A stretch of DNA of 64,000 nt from UBA7398 sp964567545 (GCA_964567545.1 CAZMNB010000001.1:44296-108295); one strand, 5' to 3'. Shown: positions 52,718 to 62,014, numbered from the stretch's first letter. A program made the numbers and translations. Notes: a model not told the origin generated them from the sequence alone.

Positions 52718-53308
52718 CTATTGCACTTTCGCGCTTTGACAGACGGTATCAACAAAATACTTATGCACCCGATTATCTCCGGTCAATTCTGGATGAAAAG
52801 ATGTTGCAAAGATCGACCCTTGTGCAACCGCAACTGGGTGCCCTTTCATCTCAGCTAAAACTTGAACACCGATTCCAACTTTCTCAACCCAAGGTGCTCT
52901 GATAAAAACCGCTCGAATTGGGGCTTGAGTAGCTCCGATAAAATTCAAATCACTTTCGAAAGAATCAATTTGGCGGCCAAAAGCATTTCGGCGAACTGTT
53001 ACATCCAGCCCACCAAAAGTTTCTTGTCCCTTAATTGCATCTAATACTTCGTTTGCTAGAAGTATCATTCCGGCACATGAACCATAAGTTGGCATGCCGT
53101 TTTTTATCCGAAGCGATATTTCATCAAAAATGCCGAAGGTACGCGCGAGTTTTGCAATTGTGGTCGATTCACCACCAGGTATAACCAGCGCATCAACCCG
53201 TTCAAGTTCTGCAGGCCGTCGCACTAGCGTTGCTGAGACGCCACAATCACTTAACGACCGGGCATGTTCTCTAACATCACCTTGGAGTGCAAGAACTCCA
53301 ATTTTCAC
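52718..53308 (-). CDS. pdxT: Pyridoxal 5'-phosphate synthase glutaminase subunit PdxT
   Basis: Releases ammonia from glutamine for PdxS. The 196-residue class I amidotransferase has IGVLALQGDVREH at the start, VIPGGESTTI near 46-55, the nucleophile in YGSCAGMILLA near 75-85, and the His-Glu pair in SFHPELTGD near 172-180. The GTG at 53308 follows pdxS by three bases. With PdxS it gives the cell its own vitamin B6. Confidence 0.96.
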   Translation of the reverse strand: MKIGVLALQGDVREHARSLSDCGVSATLVRRPAELERVDALVIPGGESTTIAKLARTFGIFDEISLRIKNGMPTYGSCAGMILLANEVLDAIKGQETFGGLDVTVRRNAFGRQIDSFESDLNFIGATQAPIRAVFIRAPWVEKVGIGVQVLAEMKGHPVAVAQGSIFATSFHPELTGDNRVHKYFVDTVCQSAKVQ

Positions 53309-53311
53309 TTA

Positions 53312-54202
53312 TTACCAGCCTCGCTCCGCTAATCGATGTGGCACTGGAATATCGGCAACATTTATACCAACCATTGCTTCACCTAAGCCACGTGAAACTT
53401 CTGCAATGACTTTTGGATCATCGTAGAAAGTAACGGCCTTAACAATTGCAGATGCGCGTTCTTCCGGATTCCCAGATTTAAAGATTCCAGATCCAACGAA
53501 TACTCCATCAGCACCTAGTTGCATCATCATTGCTGCATCAGCAGGAGTTGCAATACCACCTGCAGTGAAAAGGACTACCGGTAGTTTTCCGGTTGCTGCA
53601 ATCTCTTTTACTAATTCGTAAGGCGCTTGCATCTCTTTAGCAGCTACATACAATTCATCCTCACGAAGCGAAGAAAGTCTGCGGATCTCCCCAGAAATTG
53701 CCCGCATATGTGTGGTTGCATTCGATACATCACCAGTACCAGCTTCACCTTTTGAGCGGATCATCGCGGCACCTTCATTTATGCGACGAAGTGCTTCGCC
53801 TAGATTTGTTGCACCGCAAACAAATGGAACTGTGAAATTCCATTTATCAATATGATTTGTGTAATCAGCTGGTGTCAAAACTTCGGATTCATCAATGTAA
53901 TCCACACCGATGCTCTGTAAAATTTGCGCTTCCACAAAATGACCAATTCGCGCTTTAGCCATTACTGGAATTGAAACTTTAGCTTGAATTGCATCAATCA
54001 TGTCCGGATCCGACATCCGAGAAACGCCACCTTGCGCACGAATATCTGCAGGTACTCGCTCGAGCGCCATAACCGCGACAGCTCCGGCATCTTCAGCGAT
54101 CTTCGCTTGATCAGCGTTTACGACATCCATAATCACGCCGCCCTTTAGCATCTCTGCCATGCCGCGCTTAACTCGCGAGGTACCGGTGATATTTTCAGCC
54201 AT
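53312..54202 (-). CDS. pdxS: Pyridoxal 5'-phosphate synthase lyase subunit PdxS
   Basis: Makes PLP from ribose 5-phosphate, glyceraldehyde 3-phosphate and ammonia. The 296-residue barrel shows KRGMAEMLKGGVIMDVV near 12-28, ALERVPADIRAQGGVSRMSDP near 46-66 and GEAGTGDVSNATTHMR near 152-167, with the active lysines retained. It precedes pdxT. It is one of the most conserved proteins in the window and shows no oddity. Confidence 0.97.
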   Translation of the reverse strand: MAENITGTSRVKRGMAEMLKGGVIMDVVNADQAKIAEDAGAVAVMALERVPADIRAQGGVSRMSDPDMIDAIQAKVSIPVMAKARIGHFVEAQILQSIGVDYIDESEVLTPADYTNHIDKWNFTVPFVCGATNLGEALRRINEGAAMIRSKGEAGTGDVSNATTHMRAISGEIRRLSSLREDELYVAAKEMQAPYELVKEIAATGKLPVVLFTAGGIATPADAAMMMQLGADGVFVGSGIFKSGNPEERASAIVKAVTFYDDPKVIAEVSRGLGEAMVGINVADIPVPHRLAERGW

Positions 54203-54243
54203 TTTTCAAGCCTGCCTTCATAGTTAGTTATAGGTGGGTAAGT

Positions 54244-55272
54244 CTACTTTGTTGCAGCCGGTGACGCACTCGCAGGATTTGGCGTTAAATAGGTGAATAC
54301 CGGTTCCTGGTCAGTTAACGCGATCCAGATTTGTCCAGCCGCGAATGGCAAGTTTTCGCCATTTACTTGCAACCAGTTCGTCCCGGATTCCAGATCCATC
54401 CGATTCCAAGTAGCTTTGAATACTTTCCCGTCTCTCAAAACATATCCGTTGCCCGAGCCTACAGTTTCACTTAATGGAGTTACGCCACCAAACTTGTCAC
54501 CATAGCTGGACGGGGAAATTTTCACTAATTGAATAACCAAAGTTGGAGGTCCAAGTTGCGCTCCGCTCGCTGCAAAATCTGGCAGATTATTGTGCGATAA
54601 CAACCAACGAGATTCGCTTTCAGACCAAGTCGCTCCGTAAATTGCATTTGGCCAAGAGATTTTAACCTTTGATATTGCTTCGCCATTTTCTGGTGACTTA
54701 CCAAATCTCCACCCCATTGACTTAGCTATAACTAAATCCTTTGCTTTTGCCATCAGCGGTGCGGTGTTTAAAATCATATTTGTTGGCGCACTTCGATTTG
54801 GATCACGATAGTAAATAGTTGGAGAGTTACGTTCAGCGCCGAGATCTGCGATATTTGCCGCCGCAATTACCGGATGCATTTTAGATTGCGCTCCACTGTA
54901 GGCAAGTCCAACCCGACCATACTGAGCTAGTAAATCAATATCACTAATTCGCACCGAACGGATTGGACCAATATCTTTTGGAATTTTCGCAGAAAAGATG
55001 GCTAACAATCTGGTTAACCCAGCTTCAACTTGCTCAATGTAAATAACATCGGCAAATTCCAATCCTACTTGCGGGTGAGCCGGATTCGTGTCATCAATTT
55101 TTACTGCCAAAACCGGACCATTGATTCCAGGCATGCCAGTAAATAAATTAAGTTGGATTTTTTTCGGTCTAATCTTTGCAACTTGTTCGGATAAAGCGCC
55201 ACAACTAGAAAGAATTGAAATCAAAACGATGCTTATCGAAATTGCTGAAGATAGCGTTCTAGCCTTTTTCAT
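54244..55272 (-). CDS. DUF3048 lipoprotein
   Basis: A 342-residue secreted lipoprotein: a short basic N-terminus, a hydrophobic stretch (ISISIVLISIL) and lipobox LSSC with Cys near residue 24. The mature part matches DUF3048 proteins, with VLAVKIDDTNPAHPQVGLEFADVIYIE near 54-80 and a C-terminal half from about 200. Homologues (YerB-like) are found at the cell envelope; the function is not known. It shares ATGA with the upstream LemA-like gene, so both membrane-side proteins may act together. Confidence 0.83.
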   Translation of the reverse strand: MKKARTLSSAISISIVLISILSSCGALSEQVAKIRPKKIQLNLFTGMPGINGPVLAVKIDDTNPAHPQVGLEFADVIYIEQVEAGLTRLLAIFSAKIPKDIGPIRSVRISDIDLLAQYGRVGLAYSGAQSKMHPVIAAANIADLGAERNSPTIYYRDPNRSAPTNMILNTAPLMAKAKDLVIAKSMGWRFGKSPENGEAISKVKISWPNAIYGATWSESESRWLLSHNNLPDFAASGAQLGPPTLVIQLVKISPSSYGDKFGGVTPLSETVGSGNGYVLRDGKVFKATWNRMDLESGTNWLQVNGENLPFAAGQIWIALTDQEPVFTYLTPNPASASPAATK

Positions 55273-55766
55273 AACACGTCATCTTCAAATGCAAACCGAA
55301 TCGGAAGTGGAGCGCTGCCCGCTAATCGAAATACCCGGAAAACTAACTTCTCGCGCAGCGATCTAGTCGCCGCCACTGCTTCCACGTGAATGGCGATAGC
55401 TACCCGTACCCGCTCAGTAACATCTGCTAATTTCTCAAAAATCTCTGGGTGCAATTCCGGCAAATCACTTTCGCGTTGTAATAGATGCAAAGTTCCAGAT
55501 AAACCGCTCTCTTGATCGCTTCGCTCAAAAATTTGCGCCTCTCTAGCCCCATATGCCGCCCCAGTTAAAATCAAATTTGTTGCTGGATCAATCTCCGGCA
55601 AATGCGCTATCTCTAAAGCGATTGCAGCACGTCGCTGCAAGGTGGCATCCAGATTTGCCCAAGAGGTTTCAACTCGATGATGTAATCGATCCAGCCGAGT
55701 CGCTGAAAACGAGAGATACCAAGCGATTATCAACAGAATTGCTAATAGCGCTAATAAGATTTTCAC
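55269..55766 (-). CDS. LemA-like membrane-anchored protein
   Basis: A protein of about 165 residues with one N-terminal membrane helix (KILLALLAILLIIAWYL) and a helical cytoplasmic or extracytoplasmic part with the LemA-like DRLHHRVETSWANLDATLQRRAAI segment split near residue 25-48. I prefer the GTG at 55766, which has GGTGGG eight bases upstream and puts the helix at the start; an ATG at 55805 lies inside pimA. The similarity to LemA is by pattern only. Mycobacteria have other genes at this spot. Confidence 0.65.
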   Translation of the reverse strand: MKILLALLAILLIIAWYLSFSATRLDRLHHRVETSWANLDATLQRRAAIALEIAHLPEIDPATNLILTGAAYGAREAQIFERSDQESGLSGTLHLLQRESDLPELHPEIFEKLADVTERVRVAIAIHVEAVAATRSLREKLVFRVFRLAGSAPLPIRFAFEDDVL

Positions 55767-55768
55767 CG

Positions 55769-56968
55769 CTATTGCCCACCTTCTCGGGAAAACAATCGAT
55801 TCCAACTCCGATGTTCAGAGACCAATCCCACTTTGCCACCACCGGTTAACGCCATTGAATAAACATCCATAATCTGTTCTGCCACTTGGTTCCAGTCAAA
55901 ACGTTCTGCTGATCTTGAACCGATATTCGCAAGATCTTTACGTTTACTCTGATCACGTAACAAATCAATTACAACCTTCGCAAGGTCGGTAGAGCTCTCT
56001 GATTCGAAAAGTGCACCAAATTCGCCACCGTTTAATAGATTTCTAAAAGCCGGAATATCGCTAGCAACTATTGCAGTTTGCGCCGCAAGAGCTTCGGTGA
56101 GGATTATTCCAAAAGATTCGCCCCCCGTATTTGGAGCCACATAAAGATCTACAGATTTCAATAACTGCGCTTTTTCCGGTTCACTGACCCGTCCCAAGAA
56201 CGTCAATTTATTTCGAAGTTGTGCATTAACTGTTTTTGTAATTTCCACACTCTCCCCAGGTCCAGCAATTAGTACTTTAACATCTGGAATAAACCGGGAA
56301 ATAATTGGCAGTGCATCTAATAGAACTTGTAACCCCTTTCGAGGTTCCTCAAACCGACCAATAAATCCGATTGAATTTGGCTGCTGCCACTCGAGTTTGG
56401 GGGTTGCGGCGGCAAAAAAATTCACATCAATACCATTCGGTATCACCACCGCATCGGTTTCTAAATGAATCGTTAGGGTTTCGCGCGCAATCTCACTGAC
56501 GGCGATTCGAGCGCTCAGTTTTTCGATTACTGGTTCTAAGAATGGGCTAATTGCAAAAGCCACCTTCTGTTTTGGTGCTGCCGCATGAAAAGTTCCAACC
56601 ATTGGACCTTCGCCTAACCAGCAAGCCAAAAGAGATAGTGATGGGATCGCCGGCTCGTGTAGATGTAAAACATCGAAATTGCCTTGCGATATCCACTGCC
56701 GAACTCGCGATGCCGCAACTGGACCAAAAAGAACTCTGGCAACCGCTCCGTTATATGGAATAGCTATTGGACGTCCAGCCGGTATCACAAAGTCATCTAG
56801 CGATCCATCTTCATGGCTAACTGGCGCTAAAACTGAAACGTAATGTCCTTGTGCAATGTAGTACTTAGCTAAATCCTTGATGTGAGCTTGTACGCCGCCC
56901 GGGGTATCCCATCCGTATGGTGAAACCATGCCGATTCTGAGCGCTGAATTTTTTGGGGAGTAAACCAT
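55769..56968 (-). CDS. pimA: Phosphatidylinositol alpha-mannosyltransferase PimA-like
   Basis: A GT4 glycosyltransferase that adds the first mannose from GDP-mannose to phosphatidylinositol. The 399-residue protein has RIGMVSPYGWDTPGGVQAHI near 11-30 (the PimA start pattern), VIPNGID near 178-184 and the EX7E motif in GGESFGIILTEALAA near 285-299. About 10 extra residues precede the usual start. It lies two bases after patA, and the pgsA-patA-pimA order is the actinobacterial PIM locus, which supports the assignment. Confidence 0.9.
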   Translation of the reverse strand: MVYSPKNSALRIGMVSPYGWDTPGGVQAHIKDLAKYYIAQGHYVSVLAPVSHEDGSLDDFVIPAGRPIAIPYNGAVARVLFGPVAASRVRQWISQGNFDVLHLHEPAIPSLSLLACWLGEGPMVGTFHAAAPKQKVAFAISPFLEPVIEKLSARIAVSEIARETLTIHLETDAVVIPNGIDVNFFAAATPKLEWQQPNSIGFIGRFEEPRKGLQVLLDALPIISRFIPDVKVLIAGPGESVEITKTVNAQLRNKLTFLGRVSEPEKAQLLKSVDLYVAPNTGGESFGIILTEALAAQTAIVASDIPAFRNLLNGGEFGALFESESSTDLAKVVIDLLRDQSKRKDLANIGSRSAERFDWNQVAEQIMDVYSMALTGGGKVGLVSEHRSWNRLFSREGGQ

Positions 56969-56970
56969 GG

Positions 56971-57858
56971 CTATGCCCGCTCTACAAAATCTCGGTCAAC
57001 CCAAATTCGTTGCAACATATGCCAATCCTGCGGGAATTGCGCGATGTTTTTTGCAAACCGATCCGCACAAATCTGGGTCATTTGATTGATTTTAGATTCT
57101 TTCGAACCTTCCGATGGAACTGGTATTGGTTCTTGAAATTCAATTCGGATTCCAATCGATGTATAAGAAACAAATGCCGTTATCAACGGTGCGCCAGTTT
57201 GAATCGCAAGCGCAGCTGGCCCGCCCGGCATTCTTGCGACCCCATCAAAAAATTTTACGGTAACTCCAGATTTAGAGAGGTCACGATCAGCTACGAGCGC
57301 AACTAGTTTTCCGCTCCGCAATCTTTGCGCCAAAGTTGCAGTAACTCGGGAATCCAAATCTAACGCTTCCATACCCATTTTTTCCCGGTGCGCTAAAAAC
57401 CGATTGAAAAGACGCTCGGGTTTGAGATGTTCTACGACCGTCGTTAATGAAAGCCCTTGAGCGCAGAAATAAGCGCCGGCGTGATCCCAATTACCCGCAT
57501 GTGGTAGCGAAACTATCAACCCATTACCGAGCGCAAGTGAATCAAAAAAATATTTATCGTTTACAGTTTCCACAGTTTTTAGAATTTGGGCATCGCCCCA
57601 ATCCGTGAATCTAAAAGTGTCAATCCAGTATCTTAGATACGAACGCATGCTCTGCTTTAACAACAGCGCCATTTCGGTATCGTTGTATTCTGGTTTCACC
57701 CGTTGCAAATTTGACCGCAATCTCTTAGCGTTCTTACCGTTTTTCTTCCGCGCTATATCAGCAACGATATTTCCTAAATTATACGCAGCGCTACTTGGTA
57801 AAATTCGTAGAACCCGCCAACAAGTTGCGTACATCAAATAATTGAGTTGATCTATCAT
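56971..57858 (-). CDS. patA: Phosphatidylinositol mannoside acyltransferase PatA-like
   Basis: Adds a fatty acyl group to the mannose of PIM. It is a 295-residue LPLAT/HtrB-type acyltransferase with the catalytic HX4D motif at H120 and D125 (LPHAGNWDHAG), a VALVADRDLSKSG stretch near 170-182, and GGPAALAIQTGAP near 203-215. It shares ATGA with the pgsA stop and lies directly before pimA. Homologue in M. tuberculosis is Rv2611c at the same place. Confidence 0.91.
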   Translation of the reverse strand: MIDQLNYLMYATCWRVLRILPSSAAYNLGNIVADIARKKNGKNAKRLRSNLQRVKPEYNDTEMALLLKQSMRSYLRYWIDTFRFTDWGDAQILKTVETVNDKYFFDSLALGNGLIVSLPHAGNWDHAGAYFCAQGLSLTTVVEHLKPERLFNRFLAHREKMGMEALDLDSRVTATLAQRLRSGKLVALVADRDLSKSGVTVKFFDGVARMPGGPAALAIQTGAPLITAFVSYTSIGIRIEFQEPIPVPSEGSKESKINQMTQICADRFAKNIAQFPQDWHMLQRIWVDRDFVERA

Positions 57859-58451
57859 TGCGCGGCCTTAAAAACAATAACTAGACGTTGTGCGACCGTA
57901 ATCAAACTAAGAATTGTTAAGATCCAAATACTCGATGCCAGCGCAAATGGGACTCCTAGCCCATGCAATCCAATTCCCAGGAGTGCAATAATCAAACGTT
58001 CAGTTCGTTCTGCGATTCCTCCCTCGCATGAAATATCTAGCGATTCAGCTCGAGCTTTTACATATGAAACCAACAGGCCAGAAAGTAGCGCGGCTAGAGT
58101 TGGTATAAAAAGTGAGTCTGAATTTCGTTGCAAATAGATTATCAAACCAATCAAAATCGCTGAATCTGCGATTCGGTCACAAGTTGAATCTAGAAGTGAA
58201 CCCCATTTGCTACCACCAGATTTAGAGAGCCGGGCCATCGTGCCATCAAAAAGATCGCTTAATGAAAATACTGATATTGCAATTGTTCCCCAAAAGAAAT
58301 GTCCATTTGAGTATGCCAATACTGCAGTTAATGTAACCAAAAACGAACCTGTCGCAGTTACCAAATTTGGAGTTAGCCCAATTTTTAAGGCAAACCGACA
58401 GGCAGGGGTAATCAACCTAGTGACTGGCGCCTTAAATGGGATCTGTAACAT
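57855..58451 (-). CDS. pgsA: Phosphatidylinositol phosphate synthase PgsA
   Basis: A CDP-alcohol phosphatidyltransferase that joins CDP-diacylglycerol and inositol phosphate. From the start I chose the CDP-OH motif is complete: D66, D69-G70, A73-R74, G84, D88 and D92. Several membrane helices cover the rest of the 198-residue chain. The open frame reaches back to 58604, but that would bury the divergent neighbour; the ATG at 58451 or at 58460 is more likely, and neither has a strong ribosome site. Position next to patA and pimA supports the phosphatidylinositol role over phosphatidylglycerol phosphate. Confidence 0.9.
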   Translation of the reverse strand: MLQIPFKAPVTRLITPACRFALKIGLTPNLVTATGSFLVTLTAVLAYSNGHFFWGTIAISVFSLSDLFDGTMARLSKSGGSKWGSLLDSTCDRIADSAILIGLIIYLQRNSDSLFIPTLAALLSGLLVSYVKARAESLDISCEGGIAERTERLIIALLGIGLHGLGVPFALASSIWILTILSLITVAQRLVIVFKAAQ

Positions 58452-58475
58452 CGTTCCCATCGTAGGCTGACCCGT

Positions 58476-59093
58476 ATGAGTATCCCAATTAACCCGCATA
58501 TTTCCGTGGTCACAATCGGAATCTCCAGCGCCATCCCAATAGATTTCTATCGCACCATCCAGGTTGCGGGCACTCAGATATCTACCGAAGCCGAGGTTTC
58601 GCACTCAAAAATCTCGGGAGCTTCGCTTGCCATATTCATCATCGATGCCCAGATTGGTATCGATAAGAATTTAGTTGATTACTGGGATGAATGTCGAGCG
58701 CGGCAACTTCCACGTTTAATCCTGGTCGCCGGGCTATCGGAAGGTGAGATTGATTTCGATGACATAGTACTAATCGCAAATAGAATTTTAGACCCAGTAG
58801 TTACTCCATATTTAGTTTTACATGGCGAAGACGGTAAACCCAATGGCGTGATAAATATCGAAACTTCACAAACCTATGACTATTCGCAAACACCGCCCAA
58901 AGTCGAGATGGCTGGTGCGGATTTAAGGAATTTGGTATCGGAATTTGCGGTTGAATATCTAGAACAACTTGAAGAGTTTGGCAGCGCCGGATTTATCGAT
59001 GGCTTAGTCTTTCCTTGCATTCCATATATTCCAGCTTTGGGTATTGGATTAAACGAAGCGCGTAGTTACATCGATCTCATTCCCAAGCTTTAG
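58476..59093 (+). CDS. Degenerate translational-GTPase-like protein
   Basis: A 205-residue protein of unknown function. Residues 48-130 align by eye with the G domain of elongation factor G: GASLAIFIIDAQIGIDKN at 48-65 looks like the ALVVVDAVxGV strand after G3, ARQLPRLILVAGL at 75-87 like PRIxFVNKLD, and a GEDGKPNGVIN stretch at 117-127 like the G' insert. The P-loop lysine and the NKxD motif are missing, so it should not bind GTP in the normal way. I cannot assign a role. Its start lies about 24 bases from the divergent pgsA, and its end overlaps the HIT gene by 17 bases. Confidence 0.75.
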   Translation: MSIPINPHISVVTIGISSAIPIDFYRTIQVAGTQISTEAEVSHSKISGASLAIFIIDAQIGIDKNLVDYWDECRARQLPRLILVAGLSEGEIDFDDIVLIANRILDPVVTPYLVLHGEDGKPNGVINIETSQTYDYSQTPPKVEMAGADLRNLVSEFAVEYLEQLEEFGSAGFIDGLVFPCIPYIPALGIGLNEARSYIDLIPKL

Positions 59094-59613
59094 CTAACTC
59101 ATCTCTGGTTGTAGAAAGTAATTGCGGTAGCACTTTAGTCTGGCTAATAATTGGCATAAAATTAGCATCGCCGGCCCAACGTGGCACCACATGCTGATGT
59201 AAATGTTCGGCGACACCCGCACCAGATATTGCACCTTGGTTCATCCCTAAATTAAAACCTGGGCAATTAGAAACTTTTCGTAACACCGCCATTGCCTTCG
59301 CCGTAAATTCGCTAATCTCGTTACGTTCTGTGACCGTTAAATCAGTTAAATCCGCAACATGGCGGTTCGCACAGATCAACAAATGACCGGCGTTATATGG
59401 ATATAGATTCATAACCGCATAAACCTCGTGACCTCGCGCAACTATTAACGCATCGGCATCATCCATCTTTGGAATTTCACAGAACGGGCATTTAACGCCA
59501 TTCCCATCTAGGGGGCGATTCTCACCAGTTAGATATGCCATCCGGTGTGGCGCCCAGATCCGCTGCCAACGATCTGGCATTCCGGCCCCACCTGTTAATT
59601 GGTTATTGACCAT
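59077..59613 (-). CDS. HIT-family nucleotide hydrolase
   Basis: A protein of about 178 residues with the histidine triad EHLHQHVVPRW near 144-154 (HxHxH) and an N-terminal zinc-type CPFCEIP near 42-48. HIT proteins of this branch hydrolyse or phosphorolyse dinucleoside polyphosphates (Ap4A phosphorylase-like; Rv2613c at this locus in M. tuberculosis). The ATG at 59613 is preferred over the TTG at 59622, although neither has a clear ribosome site. It follows thrS, which can make Ap4A as a side product, a plausible but unproven link. Confidence 0.88.
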   Translation of the reverse strand: MVNNQLTGGAGMPDRWQRIWAPHRMAYLTGENRPLDGNGVKCPFCEIPKMDDADALIVARGHEVYAVMNLYPYNAGHLLICANRHVADLTDLTVTERNEISEFTAKAMAVLRKVSNCPGFNLGMNQGAISGAGVAEHLHQHVVPRWAGDANFMPIISQTKVLPQLLSTTRDELAKAWE

Positions 59614-59622
59614 AAATGGCAA

Positions 59623-61650
59623 TCAAACTTGAGCACGTTCAGTTACAGTTTTAATAATTTCAGCAATTGCATCGGCGATCGCAATTCCATTCTTCTGTTC
59701 ACCATTTCGATACCTAAATGAAACTGCGTTAGCAGCCAGATCCTCCTCGCCAGCGATAATCATGAATGGAATCTTTTCAGTCTGCGCATTTCTAATCTTC
59801 TTCTGCATCCGATCATCAGATGCATCAATTTCAGCCCGAATACCTGATTTACGCATCTGGTTTACAACTTTATCTAAATAAGGAATATAAATATCAGCTA
59901 CTGGAATAGCTCGAACTTGGACCGGAGCTAACCACGGTGGGAAAGCGCCCGCGTAATGTTCGGTCAAGACACCAAAAAATCTTTCAATCGATCCAAAGAG
60001 CGCACGATGGATCATCACTGGACGCTTTTTGCTGCCATCTGCAGCGGTGTATTCGAGCTCAAATCTTTGCGGTAATTGGAAATCCACCTGGATCGTCGAC
60101 ATCTGCCAAGTCCGGCCGATCGCATCCTTTGCTTGTACCGATATTTTTGGACCATAAAAAGCAGCTCCACCTTTATCTAAAACCAATTCTAGATTTTGCT
60201 TTTCAGCAGCCTGTCGCAAAGATTCGGTTGCTTCATCCCAATCCTTATCTTCACCGACAAATTTAGTTTCATTCTTGGTGGAAAGTTCTAAGTAGAAGTC
60301 ATTAAGACCATAATCGCGCAAAAGATTTAGTACGAAAGTTAATAAACTATCTAACTCGCCAGCCATTTGATCCGAAGTACAGTAAATGTGCGCATCATCT
60401 TGGGTGAAACCACGTGCTCTCGTAATCCCATGAATTACTCCAGATTTTTCATACCTATATACGGTCCCAAATTCAAAGAGCCGCAATGGTAATTCTCGAT
60501 ACGAACGGCCGCGGGATGCATAAATCAAGTTATGGAACGGACAATTCATGGGCTTCATGTAGTACTGCTGTCCTTGTTTTTTAATGGTGCCATCCGCGTG
60601 GAACTCTTCATCCATAATCATGGGCGGGTACATACCATCGGCGTACCACTGCAAATGACCGGATTTTTCAAATAGCGCTGCTTTAGTTAAATGTGGTGAA
60701 TATACAAACTCGTAACCTTCAACTTCATGACGGTGTCGCGAATAATCCTCCATCGCTCTTCGTACAATGCCACCTTTGGGATGAAAAACTGCCAGCCCAG
60801 ATCCGATTTCTTCCGGAAATGAAAATAGATCAAGTTCTGCGCCTAGCTTTCGATGATCGCGCTTTTCCGCCTCTGCCAACATTAGTAGATAAGCATCCAG
60901 TGCTTGCTGCGATGGCCAAGCCGTTCCGTAAATTCTTTGTAGCATTGGATTTTTCTCAGAGCCACGCCAATAAGCGCCGGCGCTGCGCATTAATTTAAAT
61001 GCTGGGATAAATTTTGTTGATGGCAGATGTGGGCCTCGGCATAAATCGCTCCACACTGGTTGACCATCTCGACCTAAATTGTCGTAAATAGTCAACTCCC
61101 CTGCACCCACTTCAACATCTGCGCCATCATCAGTAGCGCTAGATTTCAATTTAATTAATTCGCATTTATAAGGCTCACTACTTAATTCCAAAAGTGCATC
61201 AGCATCTGTAGTTACGCGACGCCGAAAACGTTGACCATCCTTTACGATTTTCTTCATCGCTTTTTCCAGCAGCTCTAAATCGGTTGGTGTAAAAGGGCGT
61301 TCAGGGTCGAAGTCATAGTAGAAACCATCGGTAATTGGTGGACCAATTCCTAATCTGGTCTGCGCAAATGTATTTTGAACTGCTTGAGCTAAAACATGTG
61401 CCGTTGAGTGTCTTAAAACCATTAAACCCTCTGGAGAATTTATGGAAATTCCCTCAACGATATCGCCAGCTTTCACATCACTCCATAAATCCTTTAATTG
61501 CCCATTAACCTTGCAGACTACAACCGCTTCTGGGCCAATCGCGGTTCTATCGCCTTTTTGGTCGGCGAAAATCTGGGTGACTTTTTGATCAGATGCGACC
61601 CTTAATAGCGCGCCATCAACAGTAATCTCAATAATCTCGGCGCTTGGCAT
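59623..61650 (-). CDS. thrS: Threonyl-tRNA synthetase
   Basis: Charges tRNA-Thr. The 675-residue protein has an N-terminal TGS domain, the editing domain with HSTAHVLAQA near 81-90 and the SDLCRGPHLPSTK segment near 201, the class II core (MNCPFHNLIY near 370, then YRYEKSGVIHGITRARGFTQDDAHIYC), and the C-terminal anticodon domain. The HRALFGSIERF zinc-region motif is intact. The ATG at 61650 is used. No T-box or leader is seen. Confidence 0.96.
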   Translation of the reverse strand: MPSAEIIEITVDGALLRVASDQKVTQIFADQKGDRTAIGPEAVVVCKVNGQLKDLWSDVKAGDIVEGISINSPEGLMVLRHSTAHVLAQAVQNTFAQTRLGIGPPITDGFYYDFDPERPFTPTDLELLEKAMKKIVKDGQRFRRRVTTDADALLELSSEPYKCELIKLKSSATDDGADVEVGAGELTIYDNLGRDGQPVWSDLCRGPHLPSTKFIPAFKLMRSAGAYWRGSEKNPMLQRIYGTAWPSQQALDAYLLMLAEAEKRDHRKLGAELDLFSFPEEIGSGLAVFHPKGGIVRRAMEDYSRHRHEVEGYEFVYSPHLTKAALFEKSGHLQWYADGMYPPMIMDEEFHADGTIKKQGQQYYMKPMNCPFHNLIYASRGRSYRELPLRLFEFGTVYRYEKSGVIHGITRARGFTQDDAHIYCTSDQMAGELDSLLTFVLNLLRDYGLNDFYLELSTKNETKFVGEDKDWDEATESLRQAAEKQNLELVLDKGGAAFYGPKISVQAKDAIGRTWQMSTIQVDFQLPQRFELEYTAADGSKKRPVMIHRALFGSIERFFGVLTEHYAGAFPPWLAPVQVRAIPVADIYIPYLDKVVNQMRKSGIRAEIDASDDRMQKKIRNAQTEKIPFMIIAGEEDLAANAVSFRYRNGEQKNGIAIADAIAEIIKTVTERAQV

Positions 61651-61693
61651 GGAGCGAGGTTACCAAAGTTATTTGGAAAGACGTCGGAATGAA

Positions 61694-62014
61694 TTATTTA
61701 CTGTAAAAAATCAAAATTGCGATGATTGAAACCAAGAGCCCGCCCGCAATAAGTAGGTATTTAGCCCAAAGCGGCAATCCAGTTTTATCAGCAGCCGTTA
61801 TCGCTATTTTTTTAGTTTTCAAAAGCGCCTGCCCGGCCCAAGCAAATTCGGTTGCCAGGATTCCTAAACCAGCTAACAGAATCAAAACTCCCGGTCCTGG
61901 ACCGATCAGAGCTAGTGCACCCAAAATTGTTACAGCGCCACCGATTAAACCAATCGCAGTCCGCCATAGTAGGTGACCTGCCTTGGTTCTTTTGATCCAT
62001 TGCCGAAAGTTCAT
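61694..62014 (-). CDS. PGPGW-family small membrane protein
   Basis: A 106-residue membrane protein of the PGPGW/TIGR02611 group, with the signature IGPGPGVLILLAGLGILATEF near residues 37-57. It has two to three membrane segments (about 18-57 and 84-104). The function is unknown; the family is widespread in actinobacteria. It shares ATGA with pabC, so it belongs to the pabB-pabC transcript, and it comes 40 bases before thrS. Confidence 0.85.
   Translation of the reverse strand: MNFRQWIKRTKAGHLLWRTAIGLIGGAVTILGALALIGPGPGVLILLAGLGILATEFAWAGQALLKTKKIAITAADKTGLPLWAKYLLIAGGLLVSIIAILIFYSK

Noticed and set aside
58451..58604. N-terminal extension of pgsA up to 58604
   Set aside because: The extension overlaps the divergent gene and lacks a PgsA-like pattern; the conserved part begins near 58451.
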